A stretch of 64,000 nucleotides of DNA from Ptiloglossa arizonensis (Eukaryota; Arthropoda; Insecta; Hymenoptera; Colletidae), in the NCBI RefSeq assembly GCF_051014685.1, contig NW_027479042.1:186001-250000 (forward strand), read 5' to 3'. The notes under the pieces were generated by a model. That model searched no databases and had not been told where the DNA came from. It saw only the letters and a program-made list of their open reading frames with translations. Below are positions 1-11,757 of this stretch, in pieces. The stretch's first letter is position 1. Every line of letters begins with the position of its first letter. The translations under genes and the position numbers were made by a program.

Positions 1-177
1 TCCGTTCGCGAGATATGGGAGTTTGAAGCTAAGAAATGGTTGAGAAGGCAAAAAATTTTTCGCAATTCTGCTGCTCCAAACGCTTAACCAGAATGGCCCA
101 GGGAAAAAATACACATTCCGTTGTAATCGGGCGAGTTTCTACTTTCAGATGCAATAGGACTTTTTGGGTCAGGTCAG
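1..177 (+). repeat. Reference monomer of the satellite
   Basis: One full monomer, 43.5% GC (33 C, 44 G). Landmarks in monomer coordinates: CpG-dense TCCGTTCGCGAG at 1-12; AGATATGGGAGTTTGAAG at 11-28; a variable zone at 28-50 that separates monomer types; an A6T5 tract at 50-60; CGCAATTCTGCTGCTCC at 61-77; TGGCCCAGGG or TGGCCTAGGG at 94-103; an A6 tract at 104-109; a CENP-B-box-like site at 116-132; GAGTTTCTACTTTCAG at 133-148; a T-rich tract near 158-165; and GGGTCAGGTCAG at 166-177. The monomer phase is arbitrary. I do not recognise it as a named satellite. Confidence 0.97.
116..132 (+). other. CENP-B-box-like 17-bp site (first of ~361 copies)
   Basis: The site reads TTCCGTTGTAATCGGGC. The mammalian CENP-B box has an essential pattern NTTCGNNNNANNCGGGN. 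Here T2, C4, G5, A10 and C13-G16 match and position 3 is C instead of T, giving 8 of 9. TTG at box positions 6-8 also agrees with the full consensus. Most monomers in the window have A at position 2 (CATACCG), giving 7 of 9. Under uniform base composition an 8/9 match arises by chance in about 4% of 177-bp monomers, and a 7/9 or better match in nearly half. No binding protein is shown by the sequence, so function is speculative. Confidence 0.35.
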
Positions 178-3100
178 TCCGTTCGCGAGATATGGGAGTT
201 TGAAGCCAAGAAATGGTTGAGAAGGCAAAAAATTTTTCGCAATTCTGCTGCTTCAAAAGCTTAACCAGAATGGCCTAGGGAAAAAATACACATACCGTTG
301 TAATCGGGCGAGTTTCTGCTTTCAGATGCAATAGAAATTTTTGTGTTAGGTCAATCCGTTCGCGAGATATGGGAGTTTGAAGCTAAGAAATGGTTGAGAA
401 GGCAAAAAATTTTTCGCAATTCTGCTGCTCCAAACGCTTAACCAGAATGGCCCAGGGAAAAAATACACATTCCGTTGTAATCGGGCGAGTTTCTACTTTC
501 AGATGCAATAGGACTTTTTGGGTCAGGTCAGTCCGTTCGCGAGATATGGGAGTTTGAAGCCAAGAAATGGTTGAGAAGGCAAAAAATTTTTCGCAATTCT
601 GCTGCTTCAAAAGCTTAACCAGAATGGCCTAGGGAAAAAATACACATACCGTTGTAATCGGGCGAGTTTCTGCTTTCAGATGCAATAGAAATTTTTGTGT
701 TAGGTCAATCCGTTCGCGAGATATGGGAGTTTGAAGCTAAAAAATGGATGAGAAGGAAAAAATTTTTCGCAATTCTGCTGCTCCAAACGCTTAACCAGAA
801 TGGCCCAGGGAAAAAATGCACATTCCGTTGTAATCGGGCGAGTTTCTACTTTCAGATGCAATAGGAATTTTTGGGTTAGGTCAATCCGTTCGCCAGATAT
901 GGGAGTTTGAAACTAAGAATAGGTTGAGAAGACAACAAATTTTTCGCACTTCTGCTGCTCCAAACGCTTAACCAGAATGGCCTAGGGAAAAAATACACAT
1001 ACCGTTGTAATCGGGCGAGTTTCTACTTTCAGATGCAATAGGACTTTTTGGGTCAGGTCAGTCCGTTCGCGAGATATGGGAGTTTGAAGCCAAGAAATGG
1101 TTGAGAAGGCAAAAAATTTTTCGCAATTCTGCTGCTTCAAAAGCTTAACCAGAATGGCCTAGGGAAAAAATACACATACCGTTGTAATCGGGCGAGTTTC
1201 TGCTTTCAGATGCAATAGAAATTTTTGTGTTAGGTCAATCCGTTCGCGAGATATGGGAGTTTGAAGCTAAGAAATGGTTGAGAAGGCAAAAAATTTTTCG
1301 CAATTCTGCTGCTCCAAACGCTTAACCAGAATGGCCCAGGGAAAAAATACACATTCCGTTGTAATCGGGCGAGTTTCTACTTTCAGATGCAATAGGACTT
1401 TTTGGGTCAGGTCAGTCCGTTCGCGAGATATGGGAGTTTGAAGCCAAGAAATGGTTGAGAAGGCAAAAAATTTTTCGCAATTCTGCTGCTTCAAAAGCTT
1501 AACCAGAATGGCCTAGGGAAAAAATACACATACCGTTGTAATCGGGCGAGTTTCTGCTTTCAGATGCAATAGAAATTTTTGTGTTAGGTCAGTCCGTTCG
1601 CGAGATATGGGAGTTTGAAGCCAAGAAATGGTTGAGAAGGCAAAAAATTTTTCGCAATTCTGCTGCTCCAAACGCTTAACCAGAATGGGAAAAAATACAC
1701 GTACCGTTTTAATCGGGCGAGTTTCTACTTTCAAATGCAATAGGAATTTTTGGGTTAGGTCAATCCGTTCGCGAGATATGGGAGTTTGAAGCTAAGAAAT
1801 GGTTGAGAAGAGAACAAATTTTTCGCAATTCTGCTGCTTCAAACACTTAAGCAGAATGGCCTAGGGGAAAAATACACATACCGTTGTAATCGGACGAGTT
1901 TATACTTTCAGATGCAATAGGACTTTTTGGGTCAGGTCAGTCCGTTCGCGAGATATGGGTGTTTGAAGCCAAGAAATGGTTGAGAAGGCAAAAAATTTTT
2001 CGCAATTCTGCTGCTTCAAAAGCTTAACCAGAATGGCCTAGGGAAAAAATACACATACCGTTGTAATCGGGCGAGTTTCTGCTTTCAGATGCAATAGAAA
2101 TTTTTGTGTTAGGTCAATCCGTTCGCGAGATATGGGAGTTTGAAGCTAAGAAATGGTTGAGAAGGCAAAAAATTTTTCGCAATTCTGCTGCTTCAAAAGC
2201 TTAACCAGAATGGCCTAGGGAAAAAATACAAATACCGTTGTAATCGGGCGAGTTTCTGCTTTCAGATGCAATAGAAATTTTTGTGTTAGGTCAATCCGTT
2301 CGCGAGATATGGGAGTTTGAAGCTAAGAAATGGTTGAGAAGGCAAAAAATTTTTCGCAATTCTGCTGCTCCAAACGCTTAACCAGAATGGCCCAGGGAAA
2401 AAATACACATTCCGTTGTAATCGGGCGAGTTTCTACTTTCAGATGCAATAGGACTTTTTGGGTCAGGTCAGTCCGTTCGCGAGATATGGGAGTTTGAAGC
2501 CAAGAAATGGTTGAGAAGGCAAAAAATTTTTCGCAATTCTGCTGCTTCAAAAGCTTAACCAGAATGGCCTAGGGAAGAAATACACATACCGTTGTAATTG
2601 GGCGAGTTTCTACTTTCATATGCAATAGGAATTTTTGGGTTAGGTCAATCCGTTCGCGAGATATGGGAGTTTAAAGCTAAGAAATGGTTGAGAAGAGAAC
2701 AAATTTTTCGCAATTCTGCTGCTCCAAACGCTTAACCGGAATGGCCTAGGGAAAAAATACACATACCGTTGTAATCGGGCGAGTTTCTGCTTTCAGATGC
2801 TATAGGAATTTTTGTGTTAGGTCAATCCGTTCGCGAGATATGGGAGTTTGAAGCTAAGAAATGGTTGAGAAGGCAAAAAATTTTTCGCAATTCTGCTGCT
2901 CCAAACGCTTAACCAGAATGGCCCAGGGAAAAAATACACATTCCGTTGTAATCGGGCGAGTTTCTACTTTCAGATGCAATAGGACTTTTTGGGTCAGGTC
3001 AGTCCGTTCGCGAGATATGGGAGTTTGAAGCCAAGAAATGGTTGAGAAGGCAAAAAATTTTTCGCAATTCTGCTGCTTCAAAAGCTTAACCAGAATGGCC

Positions 3101-3181
3101 TAGGGAAAAAATACACATACCGTTGTAATTGGGCGAGTTTCTACTTTCATATGCAATAGGAATTTTTGGGTTAGGTCAATC

Positions 3182-6100
3182 CGTTCGCGAGATATGGGAG
3201 TTTAAAGCCAAGAAATTGTTGAGAAGGCAAAAAAATTTTCGCAATTCTGCTGCTTCAAAAGCTTAACCAGAATGGCCTAGGGAAAAAATACACATACCGC
3301 TGTAATTGGGCGAGTTTCTACTTTCAGATGCAATAGGAATTTTTGGGTTAGGTCAATCAGTTCGCGACATATGGGAGTTTGAAGCTAAGAAATGGATGAG
3401 AAGGAAAAAAATTTTTCGCAATTCTGCTGCTCCAATCGCTTAACCAGAATGGCCCAGGGAAAAAATACACATTCCGTTGTAATCGGGCGAGTTTCTACTT
3501 TCAGATGCAATAGGAATTTTTGGGTTAGTTCAATCCGTTCGCCAGATATGGGAGTTTGAAACTAAGAATAGGTTGAGAAGACAACAAATTTTTCGCACTT
3601 CTGCTGCTCCAAACGCTTAACCAGAACGGCGTAGGGAAAAAATACACATTCCGTTGTAATCGGGCGAGTTTCTACTTTCAGATGCAATGGTAATTTTTGG
3701 GTTAGGTCAAACCGTTCGCGACATATGGGAGTTTGAAACTAAGAAATGGTTGAGAAGGCAACAAATTTTACGCAATTCTGCTGCTCCAAACGCTTAACCA
3801 GAATGGCCTGGGGAAAAAATACACGTACCGTTTTAATCGGGCGAGTTTCTACTTTCAAATGCAATAGGAATTTTTGGGTTAGGTCAATCCGTTAGCGAGA
3901 TATGGGAGTTTGAAGCTAAGAAATGGTTGAGAAGAGAACAAAATTTTTCGCAATTCTGCTGCTTCAAACGCTTAACCAGAATGGCCTAGGGAAAAAATAC
4001 ACATACCGTTGTAATCGGGCGAGTTTCTACTTTCAGATGCAATAGGACTTTTTGGGTCAGGTCAGTCCGTTCGCGAAATATGGGAGTTTGAAGCCAAGAA
4101 ATGGTTGAGAAGGCAAAAAATTTTTCGCAATTCTGCTGCTCCAAACGCTTAACCAGAATGGTTTAGGGAAAAAATTCACATACCGTTGTAATCGGGCGAG
4201 TTTCTGTTTTCAGATGCAATAGGAATTTTTGTGTTAGGTAAATCCGTTCGCGAGATATGGGAGTTTGAAGCTAAGAAATGGTTGAGAAGGCAAAAAATTT
4301 TTCGCTATTCTGCTGCTCCAGACGTTTAATAAGAATGGCCTAGGGAAAAAATATACAAACCGTTGTAATCGGGCGAGTTTCTAATTTCAGATGCAACAGG
4401 AATTTTTGGGTTAGGTCAATCCGTTCGCGAGATATGGGAGTTTGAAACTAAGAATAGGTTGAGAAGACAACAAATTTTCCGCACTTCTGCTGCTCCAAAC
4501 GCTTAACCAGAATGGCCTACGGAAAAAATACACATACCGTTGTAATCGGGCGAGTTTCTACTTTCAGATGCAGTAGGAATTTTTGGGTTAGGTCAATCCG
4601 TTCGCGAGATATGGGAGTTTGAAGCCAAGAAATGGTTGAGAAGGCAAAAAATTTTTCGCAATTCTGCTGCTTCAAACGCTTAACCAGAATGGCCTAGGGA
4701 AAAAATACACATACCGTTGTAATCGGGCGAGTTTCTACTTTCGGATGCAATGGGAATTTTTGGGTCAGGTCAAACCGTTCGCGACATATGGGAGTTTGAA
4801 TCTAAGAAATGGTTGAGAAGACAACAAATTTTTCGCAATTCTGCTGCTCCAAACGCTTAACCAGAATGCCCTAGGGAAAAAATACACATACCGTTGTAAT
4901 CGGGCGAGTTTCTACTTTCAGATGCAATAGGACTTTTGGGGTCTGGTCAGTCCGTTCGCGAGATATGGGAGTTTGAAGCCAAGAAATGGTTGAGAAGGCA
5001 ATAAATTTTTCGCAACACTGCTGCTTCAAAAGCTTAACCAGAATGGCCTAGGGAAAAAATACACATACCGTTGTAATTGGGCGAGTTTCTACTTTCAGAT
5101 GCAATAGGAATTTTTGGGTTAGGTCAATCCGTTCGGGACATATGGGAGTTTGAAGCTAAGAAATGGTTGAGAAGAGAACAAATTTTTCGCAATTCTGCTG
5201 CTCCAAACGCTTAACCGGAATGGCCTAGGGAAAAAACACACATACCGTTGTAATCGGGCGAGTTTCTACATTCAGACGCAACAGAAATTATTGGGTTAGG
5301 TCAATCCGTTCGCGAGTTATGGGAGTTTGAAGCTAAGAAATGGTTGAGAATACAACAAATTTTTCGCACTTCTGCTGCCCCAAAAGCTTAACCAGAATGG
5401 CCCAGGGAGAAAATACACATACCGTTGTAATCGGGCGAGTTTCTACTTTCAGGTGCAATAGGAATTTTTGGGTTAGGTCAATCCGTTCGCCAGATATGGG
5501 AGTTTGAATCTAAGAATAGGTTGAGAAGACAACAAATTTTTCGCACTTCTGCTGCTCCAAACGCTTAACCAGAATGGCCTACGGAAAAAATACACATACC
5601 GTTGTAATCGGGCGAGTTTCTACTTTCAGATGCAATAGGAATTTTTGCGTTAGGTCAATCCGTTCGCGAGATATGGGAGTTTGAAGCTAAGAAATGTTTG
5701 AGAAGGCAAAAAATTTTTCGCAATTCTGCTGCTTCAAAAGCTTAACCAGAATGGCCTAGGGAAGAAATACACATACCGTTGTAATTGGGCGAGTTTCTAC
5801 TTTCATATGCAATAGGAATTTTTGGGTTAGGTCAATCCGTTCGCGAGATATGGGAGTTTAAAGCTAAGAAATGGTTGAGAAGAGAACAAATTTTTCGCAA
5901 TTCTGCTGCTCCAAACGCTTAACCAGAATGGGAAAAAATACACGTACCGTTTTAATCGGGCGAGTTTCTACTTTCAAATGCAATAGGAATTTTTGGGTCA
6001 GGTCAGTCCGTTCGCGAGATATGGGTGTTTGAAGCCAAGAAATGGTTGAGAAGGCAAAAAATTTTTCGCAATTCTGCTGCTCCAAACGCTTAACCAGAAT

Positions 6101-9100
6101 GGCTTAGGGAAAAAATACACATACCGTTGTAATCGGGCGAGTTTCTGCTTTCAGAAGCAATAGGAATTTTTGTGTTAGGTAAATCCGTTCGCGAGATATG
6201 GGAGTTTGAAGCTAAGAAATGGTTGAGAAGGCAAAAAATTTTTCGCAATTCTGCTGCTCCAGACGTTTAATAAGAATGGCCTAGGGAAAAAATATACAAA
6301 CCGTTGTAATCGGGCGAGTTTCTAATTTCAGATGCAATAGGAATTTTTGGGTTAGGTCAATCCGTTCGCGAGATATGGGAGTTTGAAGCTAAGAAATGGT
6401 TGAGAATACAACAAATTTTTCGCACTTCGGCTGCTCCAAAAGCTTAACCAGAATGGCCCAGGGAGAAAATACACATACCGTTGTAATCGGGCGAGTTTCT
6501 ACTTTCAGATGCAATAGGAATTTTTGGGTTAGGTCAATCCGTTCGCGAGATATGGGAGTTTGAAACTAAGAATAGGTTGAGAAGACAACAAATTTTTCGC
6601 ACTTCTGCTGCTCCAAACGCTTAACCAGAATGGCCTACGGAAAAAATACACATACCGTTGTAATCGGGCGAGTTTCTACTTTCAGATGCAATAGGAAATT
6701 TTGGGTTAGGTCAATCCGTTCGCGAGATATGGGAGTTTGAAGCCAAGAAATGGTTGAGAAGGCAAAAAATTTTTCGCAATTCTGCTGCTTCAAACGCTTA
6801 ACCAGAATGGCCTAGGGAAAAAATACACATACCGTTGTAATCGGGCGAGTTTCTACTTTCAGATGCAATGGGAATTTTTGGGTTAGGTCAAACCGTTCGC
6901 GACATATGGGAGTTTGAAACTAAGAAATGGTTGAGAAGACAACAAATTTTTCGCAATTCTGCTGCTCCAAACGCTTAACCAGGATGGCCTGGGGAAAAAA
7001 TACACGTACCGTTGTAATCGGGCGAGTTTCTACTTTCAAATGCAATAGGAATTTTTGGGTTAGGTCAATCCGTTCGCGAGATATGGGAGTGTGTAGCTAA
7101 GAAATGGTTGAGAAGAGAACAAATTTTTCGCAATTCTGCTGCTTCAAACGCTTAACCAGAATGCCCTAGGGAAAAAATACACATACCGTTGTAATCGGGC
7201 GAGTTTCTACTTTCAGATGCAATAGGACTTTTTGGGTCAGGTCAGTCCGTTCGCGAGATATGGGAGTTTGAAGCCAAGAAATGGTTGAGAAGGCAAAAAA
7301 TTTTTCGCAACTCTGCTGCTTCAAAAGCTTAACCAGAATGGCCTAGGGAAAAAATACACATACCGTTGTAATTGGGCGAGTTTCTACTTTCAGATGCAAT
7401 AGGAATTTTTGGGTTAGGTCAATCCGTTCGCGACATATGGGAGTTTGAAGCTAAGAAATGGTTGAGAAGAGAACAAATTTTTCGCAATTCTGCTGCTCCA
7501 AACGCTTAACCGGAATGGCCTAGGGAAAAAATACACGTACCGTTGTAATCGGGCGAGTTTCTACTTTCAACTGCAATAGGAATTTTTGGGTTAGGTCAAT
7601 CCGTTCGCGAGATATGGGAGTTTGAAGCTAAGAAATGGTTGAGAAGAGAACAAATTTTTCGCAATTCTGCTGCTTCAAACCCTTAACCAGAATGGCCTAG
7701 GGAGAAATACACATACCGTTGTAATCGGGCGAGTTTCTACTTTCAGATGCAATAGGACTTTTTGGGTCAGGTCAGTCCGTTCGCCAGATATGGGAGTTTG
7801 AAACTAAGAATAGGTTGAGAAGACAACAAATTTTTCGCACTTCTGCTGCTCCAAACACTTAACCAGAATGGCCTACGGAAAAAATACACATACCGTTGTA
7901 ATTGGGCGAGTTTCTACTTTCAGATGCAATAGGAAGTTTTGGGTTAGGTCAATCCGTTCGAGACATATGGGAGTTTGAAGCTAAGAAATGGTTGAGAAGA
8001 GAACAAATTTTTCGCAATTCTGCTGTTCCAAACGCTTAACCGGAGTGGCCTAGGGAAAAAATACACATACCGTTGTAATCGGGCGAGTTTCTACATTCAG
8101 ACGCAACAGAAATTTTTGGGTTAGGTCAATCCGTTCGCGAGATATGGGAGTTTAAAGCCAAGAAATGGTTGAGAAGGCAAAAAATTTTTCGCAATTCTGC
8201 TGCTCCAAACGCTTAACCAGAATGGCTTAGGGAAAAAATACACGTACCGTTGTAATCGGGCGAGTTTCTACTTTCAAATGCAATAGGAATTTTTGGGTTA
8301 GGTCAACCCGTTCGCGAGATATGGGAGTTTCAAGCTAAGAAATGGTTGAGAAGGGAACAAATTTTTCGCAATTCTGCTGCTCCAAACGCTTAACCGGAAT
8401 GGCCTAGGGAAAAAACACACATACCGTTGTAATCGGGCGAGTTTCTACATTCAGACCCAACAGAAATTTTTGGGTTAGGTCAATCCGTTCGCGAGATATG
8501 GGAGTTTAAAGCCAAGAAATGGTTGAGAAGGCAAAAAATTTTTCGCAATTCTGCTGCTCCAAACGCTTAAGCAGAATGGCCCAGGGAAAAAATACACATT
8601 CCGTTGTAATCGGGCTAGTTTCTACTTTCAGATGCAATAGGAATTTTTGGATTAGGTCAATCCGTTCGCCAGATATGGGAGTTTGAAACTAAGAATAGAT
8701 TGAGAAGACAACAAATTTTTCGCACTTCTGCTGCTCCAAACGCTTAACCAGAATGGCCTACGGAAAAAATACACATACCGTTGTAAATGGGCGAGTTTCT
8801 ACTTTCAGATGCAATAGGAAGTTTTGGGTTAGGTCAATCCGTTCGCGCGATATGGGAGTTTGAAGCTAAGAAATGGTTGAGAAGGCAAAAAATTTTTCGC
8901 AATTCTGCTGCTCCAAACGTTTAACCAGAATGGCCTAGGGAAAAAATATACATCCCGTTGTAATCGGGCGAGTTTCTAATTTCAGATGCAACAGGAATTT
9001 TTGGGTTAGTTCAATCCGTTCGCGAGATATGGGAGTTTGAAGCTAAGAAATGGTTGAGATTACAACAAATTTTTCGCATTTCTGCTGCTCCAAACGCTTA

Positions 9101-9350
9101 ACCAGAATGGCCGAGGGAAAAAATACACATACCGTTGTAATCGGGCGAGTTTCTACTTTCAGATGCAATAGGAATTTTTGGGTTAGGTCAGTAAGTTCGC
9201 GAGATATGGGAGTTTGAAGCCAAGAAATGGTTGAGAAGGCAAAAAATTTTTCGCAATTCTGCTGCTCCAAACGCTTAACCAGAATGGCCTAGGGAAAAAA
9301 TACACATACCGTTCTAATCGGGCGAGATTCTACTTTCAGATGCAATAGGA
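3182..9350 (+). repeat. Heterogeneous monomers without a regular higher-order period
   Basis: Monomers here differ from each other more than in the centre, and several private variants occur. Some long-range pairs are visible. The marker GACGTTTAATAAGAATGG occurs at 4321 and 6262, 11 monomers apart minus the 6-bp deletion near 5932. That deletion is shared with the one at 1684-1690, including the neighbouring ACGTACCGTTTTAATC, so those two monomers have a common origin. Flanking monomers of such pairs do not stay aligned for long. Older, partly scrambled duplications are the simplest reading. There is no gene in this stretch. Confidence 0.8.
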
Positions 9351-11757
9351 ATTTTTGGGTTAGGTCAATCCGTTCGCGAGATATGGGAGTTTGAAGCCAA
9401 GAAATGGTTGAGAAGGCAAAAAATTTTTCGCAATTCTGCTGCTTCAAACGCTTATCCAGAATGGCCTAGGGAAAAAATACACATACCGTTGTAATCGGGC
9501 GAGTTTCTACTTTCAGACGCAGCAGGAATTTTTGTGTTTGGTCAATCCGTCCGCGAGATATGGGAGTTTGAAGCTAAGTAATGGTTGAGAAGAGAACAAA
9601 TTTTTTGCAATTCAGCTGCTCCAAACGCTTAACCGGAATGGCCTAGGGAAAAAATACACATACCGTTGTAATCGGGCGAGTTTCTACTTTCAGATGCAAT
9701 AGGAATTTTTGGGTTAGGTCAATCCGTTCGCGAGATATGGGTGCTTGAAGACAAGAAATGGTTGAGAAGGCAAAAAATTTTTCGCAATTCTGCTGCTCCA
9801 AACGCTTAACCAGAATTGCCTAGGGAAAAAATACACACACCGTTGTAATCGGGCGAGTTTCTACTTTCAGATGCAACAGGAATTTTTGGGTTAGGTCAAT
9901 CCGTTCGCGAGATATGGGAGTTTGAAGCTAAGAAATGGTTGAGAAGAGAACAAATTTTTCGCAATTCTGCTGCTCCCAACGCTTAACCAAAATGGCCTAG
10001 GGAAAAAATACACATACCGTTGTAATCGGCCGAGTTTCTACTTTCAGATGCAACAGGAATTTTTGGGTTAGGTCAATCCGTTCGCGAGATATGGGAGTTT
10101 GAAGCTAAGGAATGTTTGAGAAGAGAACAAATTTTTCGCAATTCAGCTGCTTCAAACGCTTAACCAGAATGGCCTAGGGAAAAAATACCCGTACCGTTGT
10201 AATCGGGCAAGTTTCTACTTTCAGATGCAATAGGAATTTTTGGGTTAGGTCAATCCGTTAGCCAGATATGGGAGTTTGAAACTAAGAATAGGTTGAGAAG
10301 ACAACAAATTTTTCGCAATTCTGCTGCTTCAAACGCTTAACCAGAATGGCCTAGGGAAAAAATACACATACCGTTGCAATCGGGCGAGTTTCTACTTTCA
10401 GATGCAATGGGAATTTTTGGGTTAGGACAAACCGTTCGCGACATATGGGAGTTTGAAACTAAGAAATGGTTGAGAAGAGAACAAATTTTTCGCAATTCTG
10501 CTGCTTCAAACGCTTAACCAGAATGGCCTAGGGAAAAAATACAAATACCGTTGTAATCGGGCGTGTTTCTACTTTCAGATGCAATAGGAATTTTTGGGTT
10601 AGGTCAATCCGTTCGCCAGATACGGGAGTTTGGAACTAAGAATAGGTTGAGAAGACAACAAATTTTTCGCAATTCTGCTGCTCCAAACGCTTAACCAGAA
10701 TGGCCTACGGAAAAAATACACATACCGTTGTAATCGGGAGAGTTTTTACTTTCAGATGCAATAGGAATTTTTGGGTTAGGTTAATCCGTTCTCGAGATAT
10801 GGGAGTTTGAAGCCAAGAAATGGTTGAGAAGGCACAAAATTTTTCGCAATTCTGCTGCTTCAAACGCTTATTCAGAATGGCCTAGGGAAAGAATACACAT
10901 ACCGTTGTAGTCGGGCGAGTTTCTACTTTCAGACGCAGCAGGAATTTTTGTGTTTGGTCAATCCGCTCGCGAGATATGGGAGTTTGAAGCTAAGAAATGG
11001 TTGAGAAGAGAACAAATTTTTCGCAATTCTGCTGCTCCAAACGCTTAACCGGAATGGCCTAGGGAAAAAATACACGTACCGTTGTAATCGGGCGAGTTTC
11101 TACTTTCAGATGCAATAGGAATTTTTGGGTTAGGTCAATCCGTTCGCGAGATATGGGTGTTTGAAGACAAGAAATGGTTGAGAAGGCCAAAAATTTTTCG
11201 CAATTCTGCTGCTCCAAACGCTTAACCAGAATTGCCTAGGGAAAAAATACACACACCGTTGTAATCGGGCGAGTTTCTACTTTCAGATGCAACAGGAATT
11301 TTTGGGTTAGGTCAATCCGTTCGCGAGATATGGGAGTTTGAAGCTAAGAAATGGTTGAGAAGACAACAAATTTTTCGCAATTCTGGTGCTCCAAACGCTT
11401 AACCAGAATGGCCCAGGGAAAAAATACAAATACCGTTGTAATCGGGCGAGTTTCTACTTTCAGATGCAATAGGAAATTTTGGGTTAGGTCAATCCGTTCG
11501 CCAGATACGGGAGTTTGGAACTAAGAATAGGTTGAGAAGACAACAAATTTTTCGCAATTCTGCTGCTCCAAACGCTTAACCAGAATGGCCTACGGAAAAA
11601 ATACACATACCGTTGTAATCGGGCGAGTTTCTACTTTCAGATGCAATAGGAATTTTTGGGTTAGGTCAATCCGTTCGCGAGATATGGGTGTATGAAGACA
11701 AGAAATGGTTGAGAAGGCAAAAAATTTTTCGCAATTCTGCTGCTCCAAACGCTTAAC
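9350..11757 (+). repeat. 8-monomer higher-order repeat (1416 bp)
   Basis: The marker CAGACGCAGCAGG occurs at 9514 and 10930, and CAGAATTGCC at 9811 and 11227; both pairs are 1416 bp (8 x 177) apart. The GAAGACAAG variant near 9747 and 11163 keeps the same spacing. The second copy runs into a 3-monomer step, since the next CAGAATTGCC is at 11758, 531 bp on. Edges are approximate. Confidence 0.8.

Larger units (their letters stand above)
1..3181 (+). repeat. Region of 354-bp dimer modules
   Basis: A two-monomer unit starts at 1, 355, 1239, 2295 and 2826. The first two copies are directly adjacent and look identical by eye. The first monomer carries GCTAAG, CTGCTCCAAACGC, GGCCCAGGG, CATTCCG and GGACTTTTTGGGTCAGG. 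The second carries GCCAAG, CTTCAAAAGCTTAACC, GGCCTAGGG and usually a TTTCTGCTTTCAG start to its tail. Between modules lie diverged monomers, including one of about 171 bp that lost six bases at 1684-1690. Similar module pieces recur near 36478-36715, 42671-42906 and 58790-59010, so the module has been scattered through the array. Confidence 0.85.

Noticed and set aside
1..12. TCGCGA and CCTAGG palindromes as operator or replication sites
   Set aside because: Short palindromes of this size are expected by chance and are multiplied only by the repeat.
94..132. tRNA-like A box (TGGCCTAGGG) followed by a T-arm-like CCG-TTGTAAT-CGG hairpin
   Set aside because: The A box is partial, no proper B box (GGTTCGANNCC) follows, and no acceptor or anticodon stems can be drawn. 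A tRNA-derived origin is not supported.
133..150. TTTCTACTTTCAG as a 3' splice site
   Set aside because: It fits a pyrimidine tract plus CAG, but it is part of every monomer and no exon or gene is associated with it.
163..177. Telomere-like GGGTTAGG within many monomers
   Set aside because: Only eight bases, once per monomer and never in tandem; coincidence is enough.
29..256. Minus-strand open reading frames of about 75-100 codons throughout the window as genes
   Set aside because: All are the same satellite read in one frame, start at TTG rather than ATG, and end where the monomer supplies a stop. No domain or independent start and stop context is seen.
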